DNA from: Bacteroidota bacterium
Lineage (GTDB): Bacteria > Bacteroidota > Bacteroidia > Chitinophagales > UBA2359
Direction of reading: 5' to 3'
NCBI GenBank assembly: GCA_020629895.1
Contig: JAHDCM010000005.1
Coordinates: forward strand, 1-20,718
DNA: 20,718 nucleotides
The position numbers were made by a program, and so were the translations under genes. The notes under the pieces were generated by a model. It did not search any database. It was not told the origin of the DNA and saw nothing but the letters and a program-made list of their open reading frames with translations. How positions within the stretch are numbered: the first letter of the stretch is position 1; the number at the start of each line of letters is the position of its first letter. Shown here one piece after another: positions 13,514 through 20,718 of the stretch.

Positions 13514-16264
13514 TTAGAAGGAACAGTTAACATCTCCTATTCCAACTCCTTTTGTAAAGAGGCTAACATCTACATGTAATGGGCTTGTTACTGAATTTTC
13601 GGATTGATGTAGCACACGTCCACGATGTCGATAGTAGATTTGCTGGTCTATTTTCTCAATACGAATGGTATCATTGGGTGAATAGACAAATTGCTTGCCT
13701 TTTCGTTGTCCATTTTCAAGAATTTCAATTTTATTTTTGCTATTTAGGCGAATTCCATAGTCAATTGACTTGTAATGTGCATTGGTATTTTTATCAGAAA
13801 GTCCAATCACTCTTGACTTGCCATAATTGTCAGATTGTATGACAATTTCTATGCATCCATCTTGATCTAGGGGAAGTATGTTTTGGGAAAATGCACCACT
13901 ACTAAACCACCCTTTATCGGAAGATTTGACTAACCGATTATTTTGTAGGGTTACACCAACTGTATCGCCCCATTCGACAGATTGATCGGCGAGTAATTGT
14001 TTTGCTTTTTGGTTCAAACCAGTGTTTACAGTTGGTACTTTATATGTTGTATTGTTGACTTTTTTCATTTCATCAAAGGCGGTGGCATCGCTTTGTGGGT
14101 CTGGAAACCCTTTGACTAAGGAGATGGGGAATGGGTGGTAGTAAAATTGAATGATATGATCTCCTTCGGGTACTTTGATTGCTTTAAAGGTGCCAAATAG
14201 CTTATCAATCGTTACTTCTTGTCCATCTATTCGCGCTTTCCAGTCAGCATCCCAGTTGTCTATAAAGCAGAGATAGCCTTGTTGATTGGCGCGTGTTGTT
14301 ACTTCTAAGTAATCGCCATTGTAGGAGGCGACTTGGTGTTGAAAGCCTGTTGCTAATTCGTGGTCTTCAGCATTTTGGAGAAAATCGTCAATTTGTTGGC
14401 TTCTGACACGATTGGAGAAGGTTATATTGTCGATAAAGTATAGGCGTCTTCCATCTTCTAAGCCTAAGAATTTATCGACTGCTGGTGGGCGTTCTGCTTT
14501 GGGCTTGAGTCCGTGATGTACTGGTTCCCATTTTCCGATAGCTCCAACATTTTTGAGAAATTCGTTATAGTCGGCATAAAACCATCGTTTGGCTAATAGA
14601 ACCGAGTACGGTTTTTTGGTGTATAAGCCTGAAAGTCGCTTTTCGAAGGTACGGGGCGTTTTAAAGGCTTCATCGTTTATTTTTTCAATGTTTACAATTC
14701 GTTTTTGATGGCTTGCAGTTCGAGGTACAGAACGCAATTTACTACCTACTGTTCCTACATTAAGGACATTGAGTATGACAAAACTTACTGGAAGTATAAC
14801 CCATGCTGTTCGAGGATTTATCTCGCTTAGCTTTTTGCTTCCTAGCAGTAAACTTAGTACGATAATAGCAAAATAGGCAGCACCGAAGTAGATGTAATGT
14901 GTGGGATTGATGCTAGGAAATTGCGGAGCTAACTTTCTTGTCCAAGAGAAGTTAAATTCATGGCTCATTTGTAGTGACAGTTGCGTACCAAGTACTAGGA
15001 GATAAGCTCCTAGCATCATTGCAGCGAAAATATAACTTCTTTTTTCAAAGTTTTCGATTCGGCTTTCTTTTTGGATCAGAATGGTTTCCCAAAAATGGTA
15101 TGCCTTAGCAAGGAAGAGGGCAAGGAAAGGAATTAGTACCATGTTTAGTCGCCCCCAGGTTGCGAGGCTTGAATATCCAGGAAAGACTTTCCAAAAAATA
15201 TTAAAGAGGAAGGACTTTCCATACGTGAGTAGTGAAATGACCACCCAGAAGCCAATGATTAAGGCTAGAAAGGTTTTCTTTTCTTTCTTTTTGGTGAGCG
15301 GATAGAAATGTTGAATGCTGTATGCGACCATTAGGAACAGTGTGATGAAACCAAAGTAGTACCATCCTTTGTCATTGGCATAGGCGGGATTGACTAGTGA
15401 TCCTAGTGTTTCGGTGAAGTTGGAAGAGGTGCCTACGGCAAAACGGTAAAAGTCGGTATTACGGTCACTTACTACATTTTTGAGCGCATTGAGTTTGTAG
15501 AGGTATGGTAAACAAATAGCGGCTGGTATTATAGCGGCTGTTGTGATTGTTGCTAAAAAGCGGGGTATAGACACTTCTTCGATAGGTGCAAGAGCTGTTC
15601 TGGTTTTCTTGAATAGTAGTACCAATACATAGGGTGGTACTAGAAAAACGGTGTAATAAATATAGTAAGGATAGGCGTTGGTGAGTAGCATTAGTACCCC
15701 TATGGCAGTAAGGAGCCAGCCTTTTTTGCGTTTGTCAGCATATAAAGATTCGGTGACACCCCATAGTATAAGGGTCATCCAAGCAATGGCATGTGTGGCT
15801 TGGTAACGATTGAGAACTCCTGTTATTTTGAAGCAGACGCACATGATGAGGGCAGCCAACAAGGCTGCTCGCCAGTGTACTTTTAGGGAGCGTAGCCAGC
15901 CATATAGAGACATTGCAAATAAGGAGACTCCTAGTATGGCGAATCGTTGATAGTCTACCCACGAGAAACCACCTGTTAGTTTGTAATAGAGTGCGAGTAG
16001 GTAATTGAGGGGGTAGAATACTTGGTTGAAGGGACTAGAGAAAAAAGGAAAGCCACAGGCTTCCCCTGGCGACCATAAAGGGATGCGAAAATTGGCTAGG
16101 GCATCTAGTAGATATACTTTTACATAATAAAAATGTACGACATCCATTCGTAATTTTAGTGAGAATGGTTGTCCAGCTATGGCATATTGAAATAAATATA
16201 AAAATGGCCAAATGAATAGGAATAAGTAAATTAGGTATTCCTTTTTGGGTTTAGATGTATTCAT
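13514..16264 (-). CDS. YfhO-family membrane protein with extra C-terminal beta-sandwich domain
   Basis: A 916-residue GT-C-like membrane protein of the YfhO family, whose characterised members glycosylate lipoteichoic or other surface polymers from lipid-linked sugars. The first helix (about 10-29) leads into an outer loop with D41, then IPLWSPGEACGFPFFSSPFN (61-80), the family's PLWNP..G.PF pattern. About a dozen helices run to residue 545 or so. The periplasmic part ends with VPEGDHIIQFYYHPFPI near 697-712, where normal YfhO proteins have a last membrane helix. Here a further soluble domain follows (about 755-916) with GWFSSGAFSQN, IGLSDKNTNAHYKSIDYGI and DTIRIEKIDQQIYYRHRGRV, which reads as a SPRY or concanavalin-like beta-sandwich. 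ATG 16264 precedes the first helix. Divergent O-antigen ligase and downstream sugar genes suggest surface polysaccharide work. Confidence 0.85.
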   Translation of the reverse strand: MNTSKPKKEYLIYLFLFIWPFLYLFQYAIAGQPFSLKLRMDVVHFYYVKVYLLDALANFRIPLWSPGEACGFPFFSSPFNQVFYPLNYLLALYYKLTGGFSWVDYQRFAILGVSLFAMSLYGWLRSLKVHWRAALLAALIMCVCFKITGVLNRYQATHAIAWMTLILWGVTESLYADKRKKGWLLTAIGVLMLLTNAYPYYIYYTVFLVPPYVLVLLFKKTRTALAPIEEVSIPRFLATITTAAIIPAAICLPYLYKLNALKNVVSDRNTDFYRFAVGTSSNFTETLGSLVNPAYANDKGWYYFGFITLFLMVAYSIQHFYPLTKKKEKKTFLALIIGFWVVISLLTYGKSFLFNIFWKVFPGYSSLATWGRLNMVLIPFLALFLAKAYHFWETILIQKESRIENFEKRSYIFAAMMLGAYLLVLGTQLSLQMSHEFNFSWTRKLAPQFPSINPTHYIYFGAAYFAIIVLSLLLGSKKLSEINPRTAWVILPVSFVILNVLNVGTVGSKLRSVPRTASHQKRIVNIEKINDEAFKTPRTFEKRLSGLYTKKPYSVLLAKRWFYADYNEFLKNVGAIGKWEPVHHGLKPKAERPPAVDKFLGLEDGRRLYFIDNITFSNRVRSQQIDDFLQNAEDHELATGFQHQVASYNGDYLEVTTRANQQGYLCFIDNWDADWKARIDGQEVTIDKLFGTFKAIKVPEGDHIIQFYYHPFPISLVKGFPDPQSDATAFDEMKKVNNTTYKVPTVNTGLNQKAKQLLADQSVEWGDTVGVTLQNNRLVKSSDKGWFSSGAFSQNILPLDQDGCIEIVIQSDNYGKSRVIGLSDKNTNAHYKSIDYGIRLNSKNKIEILENGQRKGKQFVYSPNDTIRIEKIDQQIYYRHRGRVLHQSENSVTSPLHVDVSLFTKGVGIGDVNCSF

Positions 16265-16425
16265 ATAGGGATAAGAATAACTATATTGATTTTTTACAAG
16301 CTAAATTTATGCGTAAAAAAAATTATATTATGTAAATTTAGGAAAGCTTTTAGGGAACAGCAACATTTGTTAGAAATATTGTTTTCTAAAACTTTATATT
16401 TTAGCACTCTACTTACTACGACTAC

Positions 16426-18309
16426 ATGAATTCAGGTCATTATATTTCTCTTTTCTTTGGTTTACTCTTTCTATTTGTATTATTGTTGTTTAACCGAGAA
16501 TTTTTACTCTTATTTGATATTACACTAATACCTGAGTACAGAAATTCCTTTCGTGCAATTGGGGTTAGCTTATTATTAATTGCATCCCTTATTTATGTTT
16601 TACGCCATCCTTCCTCTTTTCAAGAGGCTTTTATTTCCATTCGTTTTTTTGATGTTGCTTGGTTAAGTTTTATAGGAATCATTCTATTGTCTACTTTATG
16701 GGCTTATAATACTGCTTTGGCTATACATGCTTTTCGTTATTTTACATTACTCTTTATTCTCTACCATATTCTTTATTGGTTTGTTCGCCATTTCCCTCAA
16801 TTTACTGAACAATATGTATTAAAAATCATCGTCCTTCTTAGTATTTTTTATAGTCTTCATACCTTATATGCTATTTATGATTTGAGTAGTAAGCTTGAGG
16901 GTTCATTAAATAATATCACTATTTACAAAATACGCGACTTGATTGGTCATAAGAGTTTACTTGCAACTGTTTTGTTTTTTATGTTAGCTCATAATTATTG
17001 GGGCTTTAACAGTTTTAAACAATCGGCATGGAAATACCTTGCATTAGGCTTGATAGTGGTATTAGCTGTGTTGATTGTCGTTTTACAAGCCAGAGGTATG
17101 TTAGTGGGCTTAGGAATATTTTTTCTTTTGATGTTTATATATGGAATATTTTTAGATACCTCAAAAAAACGCTTTAGTTCCAAGATAATTCTGGGCATGG
17201 GACTAATTTCAATAATTGGCCTAGGCACTATTTCTTATTTTTTAGTTGACTCTTCTACTTTAATCAGCCGTCTTGACCCAAGTACTTATGCTGAAAGTAG
17301 GGGAGCTAATGAACGCTTTGCTTTATGGGGGTATAGTTGGGGATTAATTAAGGAAAATCCGATAACTGGTGTGGGAGCTAATAATTGGAAGGTTGCTTAC
17401 CAACAGTTTGGATTGGAGGCTATAGATCGTCTAAAATATGGGAAGGCATTGGGTAATCCTCACAATGATATATTGAAAATTTGGAGTGAAATAGGCATTA
17501 TTGGTTTTCTAGGCTATATCAGCATCTATCTATTACCTATTATAGGTGGCATTCTCTTTTTTTTTAAAGAAAAAGAGGATCAACAAAGAAGGTTTACTAT
17601 TTGGTTGTTGTGTAGTATATTAATTGCTTACCAAATCAGTGCTTTCTTTACAGGACACTTATATCGTTTAGATATGCAATTATTCGTCTTGGTTACGATG
17701 ACATTTCTTATGTTCCATACTACTTCCACTACATCTCTCCTTCATCGTACTGTATTTTCCTTACCTAGTAATAAGTTCTTATTATTAATGCCGATGCTAT
17801 TATTGGGCATCACGACTTTATATAATATAAATCGGTTAAAGCAGGAAGCTCCTCGAAAAAATATTAGACATGTTTTAAAAAACAAAAATTGGAAGGTTTT
17901 AAGATCGAAAGCCGTAGCCTCTCATTCTTCTTTAAAGAATTTATGGGGCATACATACCCCTATTAAATATTATGAGGGACTTGCTAATTATCATTTGGGG
18001 GAGCATGAAACAGCCATTCAAAACTTTAAGCAAGGTTTAGAAATCGCACATCCATTTCACTATCAAAGTATGAGTAAAATTGGGCAGATATATTTGGAAC
18101 AGGGCAAGTATAAAAATGCTAAATACTGGTTTAAACAAGCACTTGACATTACTCCTGTATATAGTGAGTCCTTATTTGGATTAGCTCAATTATATCAAGA
18201 AGAAGGGAAATTTAATAAATCAAGATATTGGTTGAATAAGGTCAACTTTCCTAAAGATACATTACAACGAAATGATTTATTAGGTAAATTAGATTCGCTT
18301 CAAAATTAG
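16426..18309 (+). CDS. O-antigen ligase/polymerase family protein with C-terminal TPRs
   Basis: A 627-residue Wzy_C (WaaL-like) inner-membrane protein that joins or polymerises lipid-linked polysaccharide on the periplasmic side. About eleven or twelve helices extend to residue 470. R223 in QARGMLVGLG and H346 in NPHNDILKIWSEIGIIGF match the two basic residues needed in the ligase family. The large outer loop holds NERFALWGYSWGLIKENPITGVGANNW. After the last helix a soluble tail (about 510-620) has three TPR-like repeats (YHLGEHETAIQNFKQGLEIA, YLEQGKYKNAKYWFKQALDI, YQEEGKFNKSRYWLNKV), which may bind partner proteins. The ATG at 16426 precedes the first helix. It converges with the epimerase gene, the stops overlapping by 4 bp. 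Ligase versus polymerase cannot be decided from sequence. Confidence 0.87.
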   Translation: MNSGHYISLFFGLLFLFVLLLFNREFLLLFDITLIPEYRNSFRAIGVSLLLIASLIYVLRHPSSFQEAFISIRFFDVAWLSFIGIILLSTLWAYNTALAIHAFRYFTLLFILYHILYWFVRHFPQFTEQYVLKIIVLLSIFYSLHTLYAIYDLSSKLEGSLNNITIYKIRDLIGHKSLLATVLFFMLAHNYWGFNSFKQSAWKYLALGLIVVLAVLIVVLQARGMLVGLGIFFLLMFIYGIFLDTSKKRFSSKIILGMGLISIIGLGTISYFLVDSSTLISRLDPSTYAESRGANERFALWGYSWGLIKENPITGVGANNWKVAYQQFGLEAIDRLKYGKALGNPHNDILKIWSEIGIIGFLGYISIYLLPIIGGILFFFKEKEDQQRRFTIWLLCSILIAYQISAFFTGHLYRLDMQLFVLVTMTFLMFHTTSTTSLLHRTVFSLPSNKFLLLMPMLLLGITTLYNINRLKQEAPRKNIRHVLKNKNWKVLRSKAVASHSSLKNLWGIHTPIKYYEGLANYHLGEHETAIQNFKQGLEIAHPFHYQSMSKIGQIYLEQGKYKNAKYWFKQALDITPVYSESLFGLAQLYQEEGKFNKSRYWLNKVNFPKDTLQRNDLLGKLDSLQN

Positions 18310-19205
18310 CAAGCGGATACCATTGCTAACCATTTATCAAATGAATGTTTAAAGGTATAATTACAAGCATTTGCTAATTTACTCCCATCAAAAATGGTAT
18401 CTCCTGACTCTATTTTTAAATCTAATTCGGGCCATTCAATACAAGACACTTCGACACCGTATTTTACTGCTACACTTTCTGCTACCTCATATAGACTACG
18501 CGTATCTCCTCCTATATTATAAATGGCATTTTGGGTATTTGCCTGAAAAGAAGCTTCTAGCATAATACGGGTAACATCTTCAATATGGGTAAATGTTCGT
18601 TTTTGGCTACCATCTCCATAGATCGGTATATTTTCTCTTCTCAGTGCCTTGCCCATCATAAAGCCTAATGTGCCATAAGAATATTTATCATCAATAAGAT
18701 TACCATAAGGAACACATATTCTAAAAATGGTATAAGGAATATTAAAGCAATTTCGATAAAGCTCTAAATAGTTTTCACAAGCAAATTTATTTATTGCATA
18801 AATAGATTTGTATTCTTTAGGAGCTGTCTCTACAAGTGACACCCCTTTCTGCCCTTTATAGACCAAACGAGTAGATGGAAAAATTACTCTAGGAGGATTC
18901 GCAAGTTTCTTGATTTCATTTAACACATTTAATAAGCCCTTTTCATTAATATCTAAGTAGCTGTCATACTGTTCTAATCCCGCCTTAGTCCCACTTAATC
19001 CTGCCATCATAAAAACAAAGTCAACATTAAAATCAACCTGTTTTATTTGTGTTACGTCTGTAATATTGAGTACTTGATAAGTAGAACTTTGATTAACAGA
19101 TTTATTTTGTATGTCGTAAGCTTGTATGTCCAGACCATACTCCTTACTTAAAAATTCAAGATGTCTACCAATATATCCATTGGCTCCTATAATAATTGCT
19201 TTCAC
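18306..19205 (-). CDS. NAD-dependent nucleotide-sugar epimerase/dehydratase (extended SDR)
   Basis: A 299-residue cytoplasmic extended short-chain dehydrogenase, likely acting on a nucleotide sugar. The Rossmann motif GANGYIGRH (7-15) opens the protein, and D31 after the second strand suggests NAD rather than NADP. The active site is S111-T112 (FPSTRLVY) with Y136-x3-K140 (YAINK). Substrate-side features are VPYGN, YGDGSQKRTFTHIEDV and YNIGGD, as in GalE- and RmlB-like enzymes. The length is slightly short but complete. The ATG at 19205 begins MKAIIIGANGYIG directly. A good promoter (19287-19319) serves it. It lies between an O-antigen ligase gene and a sugar aminotransferase gene, supporting a role in making a surface-polysaccharide sugar. 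The exact reaction is not decidable. Confidence 0.88.
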   Translation of the reverse strand: MKAIIIGANGYIGRHLEFLSKEYGLDIQAYDIQNKSVNQSSTYQVLNITDVTQIKQVDFNVDFVFMMAGLSGTKAGLEQYDSYLDINEKGLLNVLNEIKKLANPPRVIFPSTRLVYKGQKGVSLVETAPKEYKSIYAINKFACENYLELYRNCFNIPYTIFRICVPYGNLIDDKYSYGTLGFMMGKALRRENIPIYGDGSQKRTFTHIEDVTRIMLEASFQANTQNAIYNIGGDTRSLYEVAESVAVKYGVEVSCIEWPELDLKIESGDTIFDGSKLANACNYTFKHSFDKWLAMVSAC

Positions 19206-19286
19206 TGTTTGTTTGTTTTATCTCAGAAAGGAAGAAGTAAACTAATCCATTTTTTTTCTACCTACAAGTACCTCTTTTTAATTTTA

Positions 19287-19319
19287 CAAAAGTAGGGGAA
19301 AAACAATTACCTATCCAAA
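19287..19319 (-). promoter_or_regulatory. Promoter of the epimerase gene
   Basis: On the minus strand TTTG (19319-19316) is followed after 21 bp by TACTTTTG (19294-19287), a full match to the Bacteroidota -33/-7 pattern TTTG and TAnnTTTG. Transcription would start near 19281, giving a leader of about 75 nt before the ATG at 19205. Confidence 0.6.
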
Positions 19320-19391
19320 TAATTATATAACAAGTGATTAAAAAGTAAGGAGGTCTTATTTTTTAGTGACGGAAGCTAGACCAAATTGTCT

Positions 19392-19399
19392 TATATTTG
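19392..19399 (+). promoter_or_regulatory. Bacteroidota -7 box (TATATTTG) before the candidate RNA
   Basis: TATATTTG matches TAnnTTTG exactly. A GTGAC at 19366-19370, 21 bp upstream, is the only plausible -33-region match. Predicted transcription start is about 19404-19406, at the left edge of a region that folds well. Confidence 0.45.
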
Positions 19400-19404
19400 C
19401 GCTC

Positions 19405-19558
19405 AGTAAAGAGGAATAAATAAATTAAGTCTACAATGCTGACTATCTTGTCACTATTCAGTGTCGTAAAGCCTCCGCTTGCTTATAGATGATCCCCTAG
19501 TTTGACGCCTCCTTGACTAGCAAAAAGCGAGTGTCACAGTATGACCTTATTTATTTTT
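19405..19558 (+). ncRNA. Candidate structured RNA or leader before the aminotransferase gene
   Basis: About 150 nt between a TATATTTG box and the DegT-family gene fold into a long closed rod. The outer arms AATAAATTAAGTC (19419-19431) and GACCTTATTTATT (19543-19555) pair at 11 of 13 positions. ATGCTG (19435-19440) then pairs with CAGTAT (19537-19542, one G-U). Inside are a CACT/AGTG hairpin, CGCTT with AAGCG, and CTAGTT with GACTAG. The outer stem is followed by a short T-rich run, which could end the RNA. Size and rod shape recall 6S RNA, but I see no sequence proof of that family. A cis-acting leader for the gene starting at 19603 is the other reading. No protein frame explains this stretch. 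Confidence 0.4.
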
Positions 19559-19602
19559 CCATCTTTATCTTATGTTTTTATTAGGATCTTTAAATCTTAA
19601 AC

Positions 19603-20718
19603 ATGTTGAAAACACAGCAAATTCAAATGGTAGACCTCCAAAATCAATACTTAAAGATTAAGGAGGAAATAGATACAGGTATGGCAGACGTTATATCTAG
19701 TGGAGCTTTTGTAAATGGACCACCTGTAAAAGCTTTCGCTAAAAACTTAGCCTCCTACCTAAATGTAAAACATGTTACTCCATGTGCTAATGGTACAGAT
19801 GCACTACAAATTGCATTGATGGCTTTGGGGCTAGAGCCTGGTGATGAAGTAATCACTGTTGCTTTTACATTTGTAGCAACTGCTGAGGTAATTGCTTTAC
19901 TAGGATTAAAACCTGTTTTTGTCGATCTTGATCCAGAAACATTTAATATAGATCCAACAAAAATAGAAGCTGTCATTACACCTAAAACAAAGTGTATTCT
20001 TCCTGTACACCTATATGGACAGTCTTCCAATATGGAAGCTATCATGAAAATAGCTGAAAAGCATAATCTATACGTTGTAGAAGATAATGCACAAGCCATT
20101 GGTTCAGACGTTACTTTTAGTAATGGAAAAACTGCCAAAACAGGCACGATAGGCCATATTGGTTGTACTTCTTTTTATCCTTCTAAAAACTTAGGTTGCT
20201 ATGGGGATGGAGGAGCATTATTTACAAATGATGATGAAATTGCCAATGCCATCAAGTTAATTGCTAATCATGGGCAAATAAAAAAATACACTTACGAAAC
20301 AATCGGTGTTAACTCTCGATTAGATAGCTTACAAGCAGTTGTATTAAACGCAAAATTACCCCATTTAGATCAGTATATTGCTAATCGTCAAAAAGCTGCG
20401 GACTATTACGATCAAGCATTGGGTAATCATCCTAATATTCAAATTCCTGTACGAGCTTCTTGGTCTACCCATGTATTTCACCAATATACTATAAAAATAA
20501 CTGGAGATAGAGATGCTTTAAAAGCTGCCTTAAAAGAAAGAGGTATTCCTAGCATGGTTTATTATCCTACTCCGCTTCATTTAGGTAAACCTTATAAGGC
20601 TTATGGGTATCAAGAGGGAGATTTACCAATTACGGAACAACTCTGTCAACAGGTCATTTCTCTTCCAATGCATACAGAGCTAGACACTGCGCAATTAAAG
20701 TATATTGCGGATAATATA
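19603..20718 (+). CDS. DegT/DnrJ/EryC1/StrS sugar aminotransferase, WbpE-like (3' end cut by window)
   Basis: A PLP-dependent aminotransferase that adds an amino group to a keto nucleotide sugar. It closely follows the WbpE-type enzymes that make UDP-2-acetamido-3-amino-uronic acids. From ATG 19603, 372 codons are visible without a stop, so perhaps only a few are missing. Visible motifs are MVDLQNQYLKIKEEID, SGAFVNGP, CANGTDALQIALMALGLEPG, AFTFVATAEV, VEDNAQAIG (the aspartate that contacts the PLP ring) and FYPSKNLGCYGDGGA with the PLP lysine at K195. NSRLDSLQA and HVFHQYT come later. No Shine-Dalgarno site precedes the ATG. It is preceded by a candidate structured RNA and lies divergent to the epimerase gene; together with the ligase and YfhO genes it marks the start of a polysaccharide locus that continues to the right. 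The exact sugar is inferred only from resemblance. Confidence 0.93.
   Translation, partial: MLKTQQIQMVDLQNQYLKIKEEIDTGMADVISSGAFVNGPPVKAFAKNLASYLNVKHVTPCANGTDALQIALMALGLEPGDEVITVAFTFVATAEVIALLGLKPVFVDLDPETFNIDPTKIEAVITPKTKCILPVHLYGQSSNMEAIMKIAEKHNLYVVEDNAQAIGSDVTFSNGKTAKTGTIGHIGCTSFYPSKNLGCYGDGGALFTNDDEIANAIKLIANHGQIKKYTYETIGVNSRLDSLQAVVLNAKLPHLDQYIANRQKAADYYDQALGNHPNIQIPVRASWSTHVFHQYTIKITGDRDALKAALKERGIPSMVYYPTPLHLGKPYKAYGYQEGDLPITEQLCQQVISLPMHTELDTAQLKYIADNI

Noticed and set aside
19465..19520. Resemblance of GTCGTAAAGCCTCC to the start of a GEMM-I (cyclic di-GMP) riboswitch core
   Set aside because: The second half of the core, including the conserved tetraloop receptor and GGTAGC-like segment, is absent.

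Overview
The window looks like the chromosome of an AT-rich member of the Bacteroidota, possibly of the Saprospiria type (genus not resolvable by reading alone). Three things point there. Start codons have no GGAGG-type ribosome sites. Several starts are preceded by the phylum's TAnnTTTG -7 promoter box. The gene content includes a DUF2795 protein, a fused 2-oxoacid:ferredoxin oxidoreductase alpha chain and YfhO-type membrane proteins.

Layout. 1-299: the region just upstream of korA, with a possible 55-residue membrane peptide. 300-3461: korA and korB, the two chains of a 2-oxoglutarate:ferredoxin oxidoreductase, separated by a structured repeat. 3523-6545: a GT-C-like polytopic membrane protein and a DPM1-like GT2 glycosyltransferase, probably a pair in which the GT2 makes a lipid-linked sugar that the membrane enzyme uses. 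Neither has an ATG start. 6556-9554: a small DUF2795 gene (minus) with its own terminator, an AT-rich 594-bp gap, the ribosome-rescue hydrolase arfB, and the AAA+ ATPase comM. 9616-13492: a block bounded by two inverted copies of the repeat, holding recX (minus), an MFS exporter (plus) and an iduronate-2-sulfatase-like secreted enzyme (minus). 13514-20718: surface polysaccharide genes. These are a YfhO-family protein with an added C-terminal beta-sandwich, an O-antigen ligase/polymerase with TPRs, an NAD-dependent sugar epimerase, and a WbpE-like PLP sugar aminotransferase that runs off the right edge.

The most interesting signal is a three-copy intergenic element (2154-2390 plus, 9616-9861 plus, 13204-13492 minus). 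All copies share a shell: GGGCGTG at one end, GTCGGGCTAT and TTGTAGTTG after a hairpin, and CTACTATCCCTCACGCG near the other end. Inside, two stems are kept by compensatory base changes, and a long hairpin sits at the same place in each copy but with unrelated sequence. That is what a structured RNA, or a hairpin-type mobile element, with an exchangeable stem would look like. Two copies lie in the sense direction right in front of korB and of the sulfatase gene. A second, unrelated RNA candidate (about 19405-19558) lies in front of the aminotransferase gene, behind a TATATTTG promoter box.
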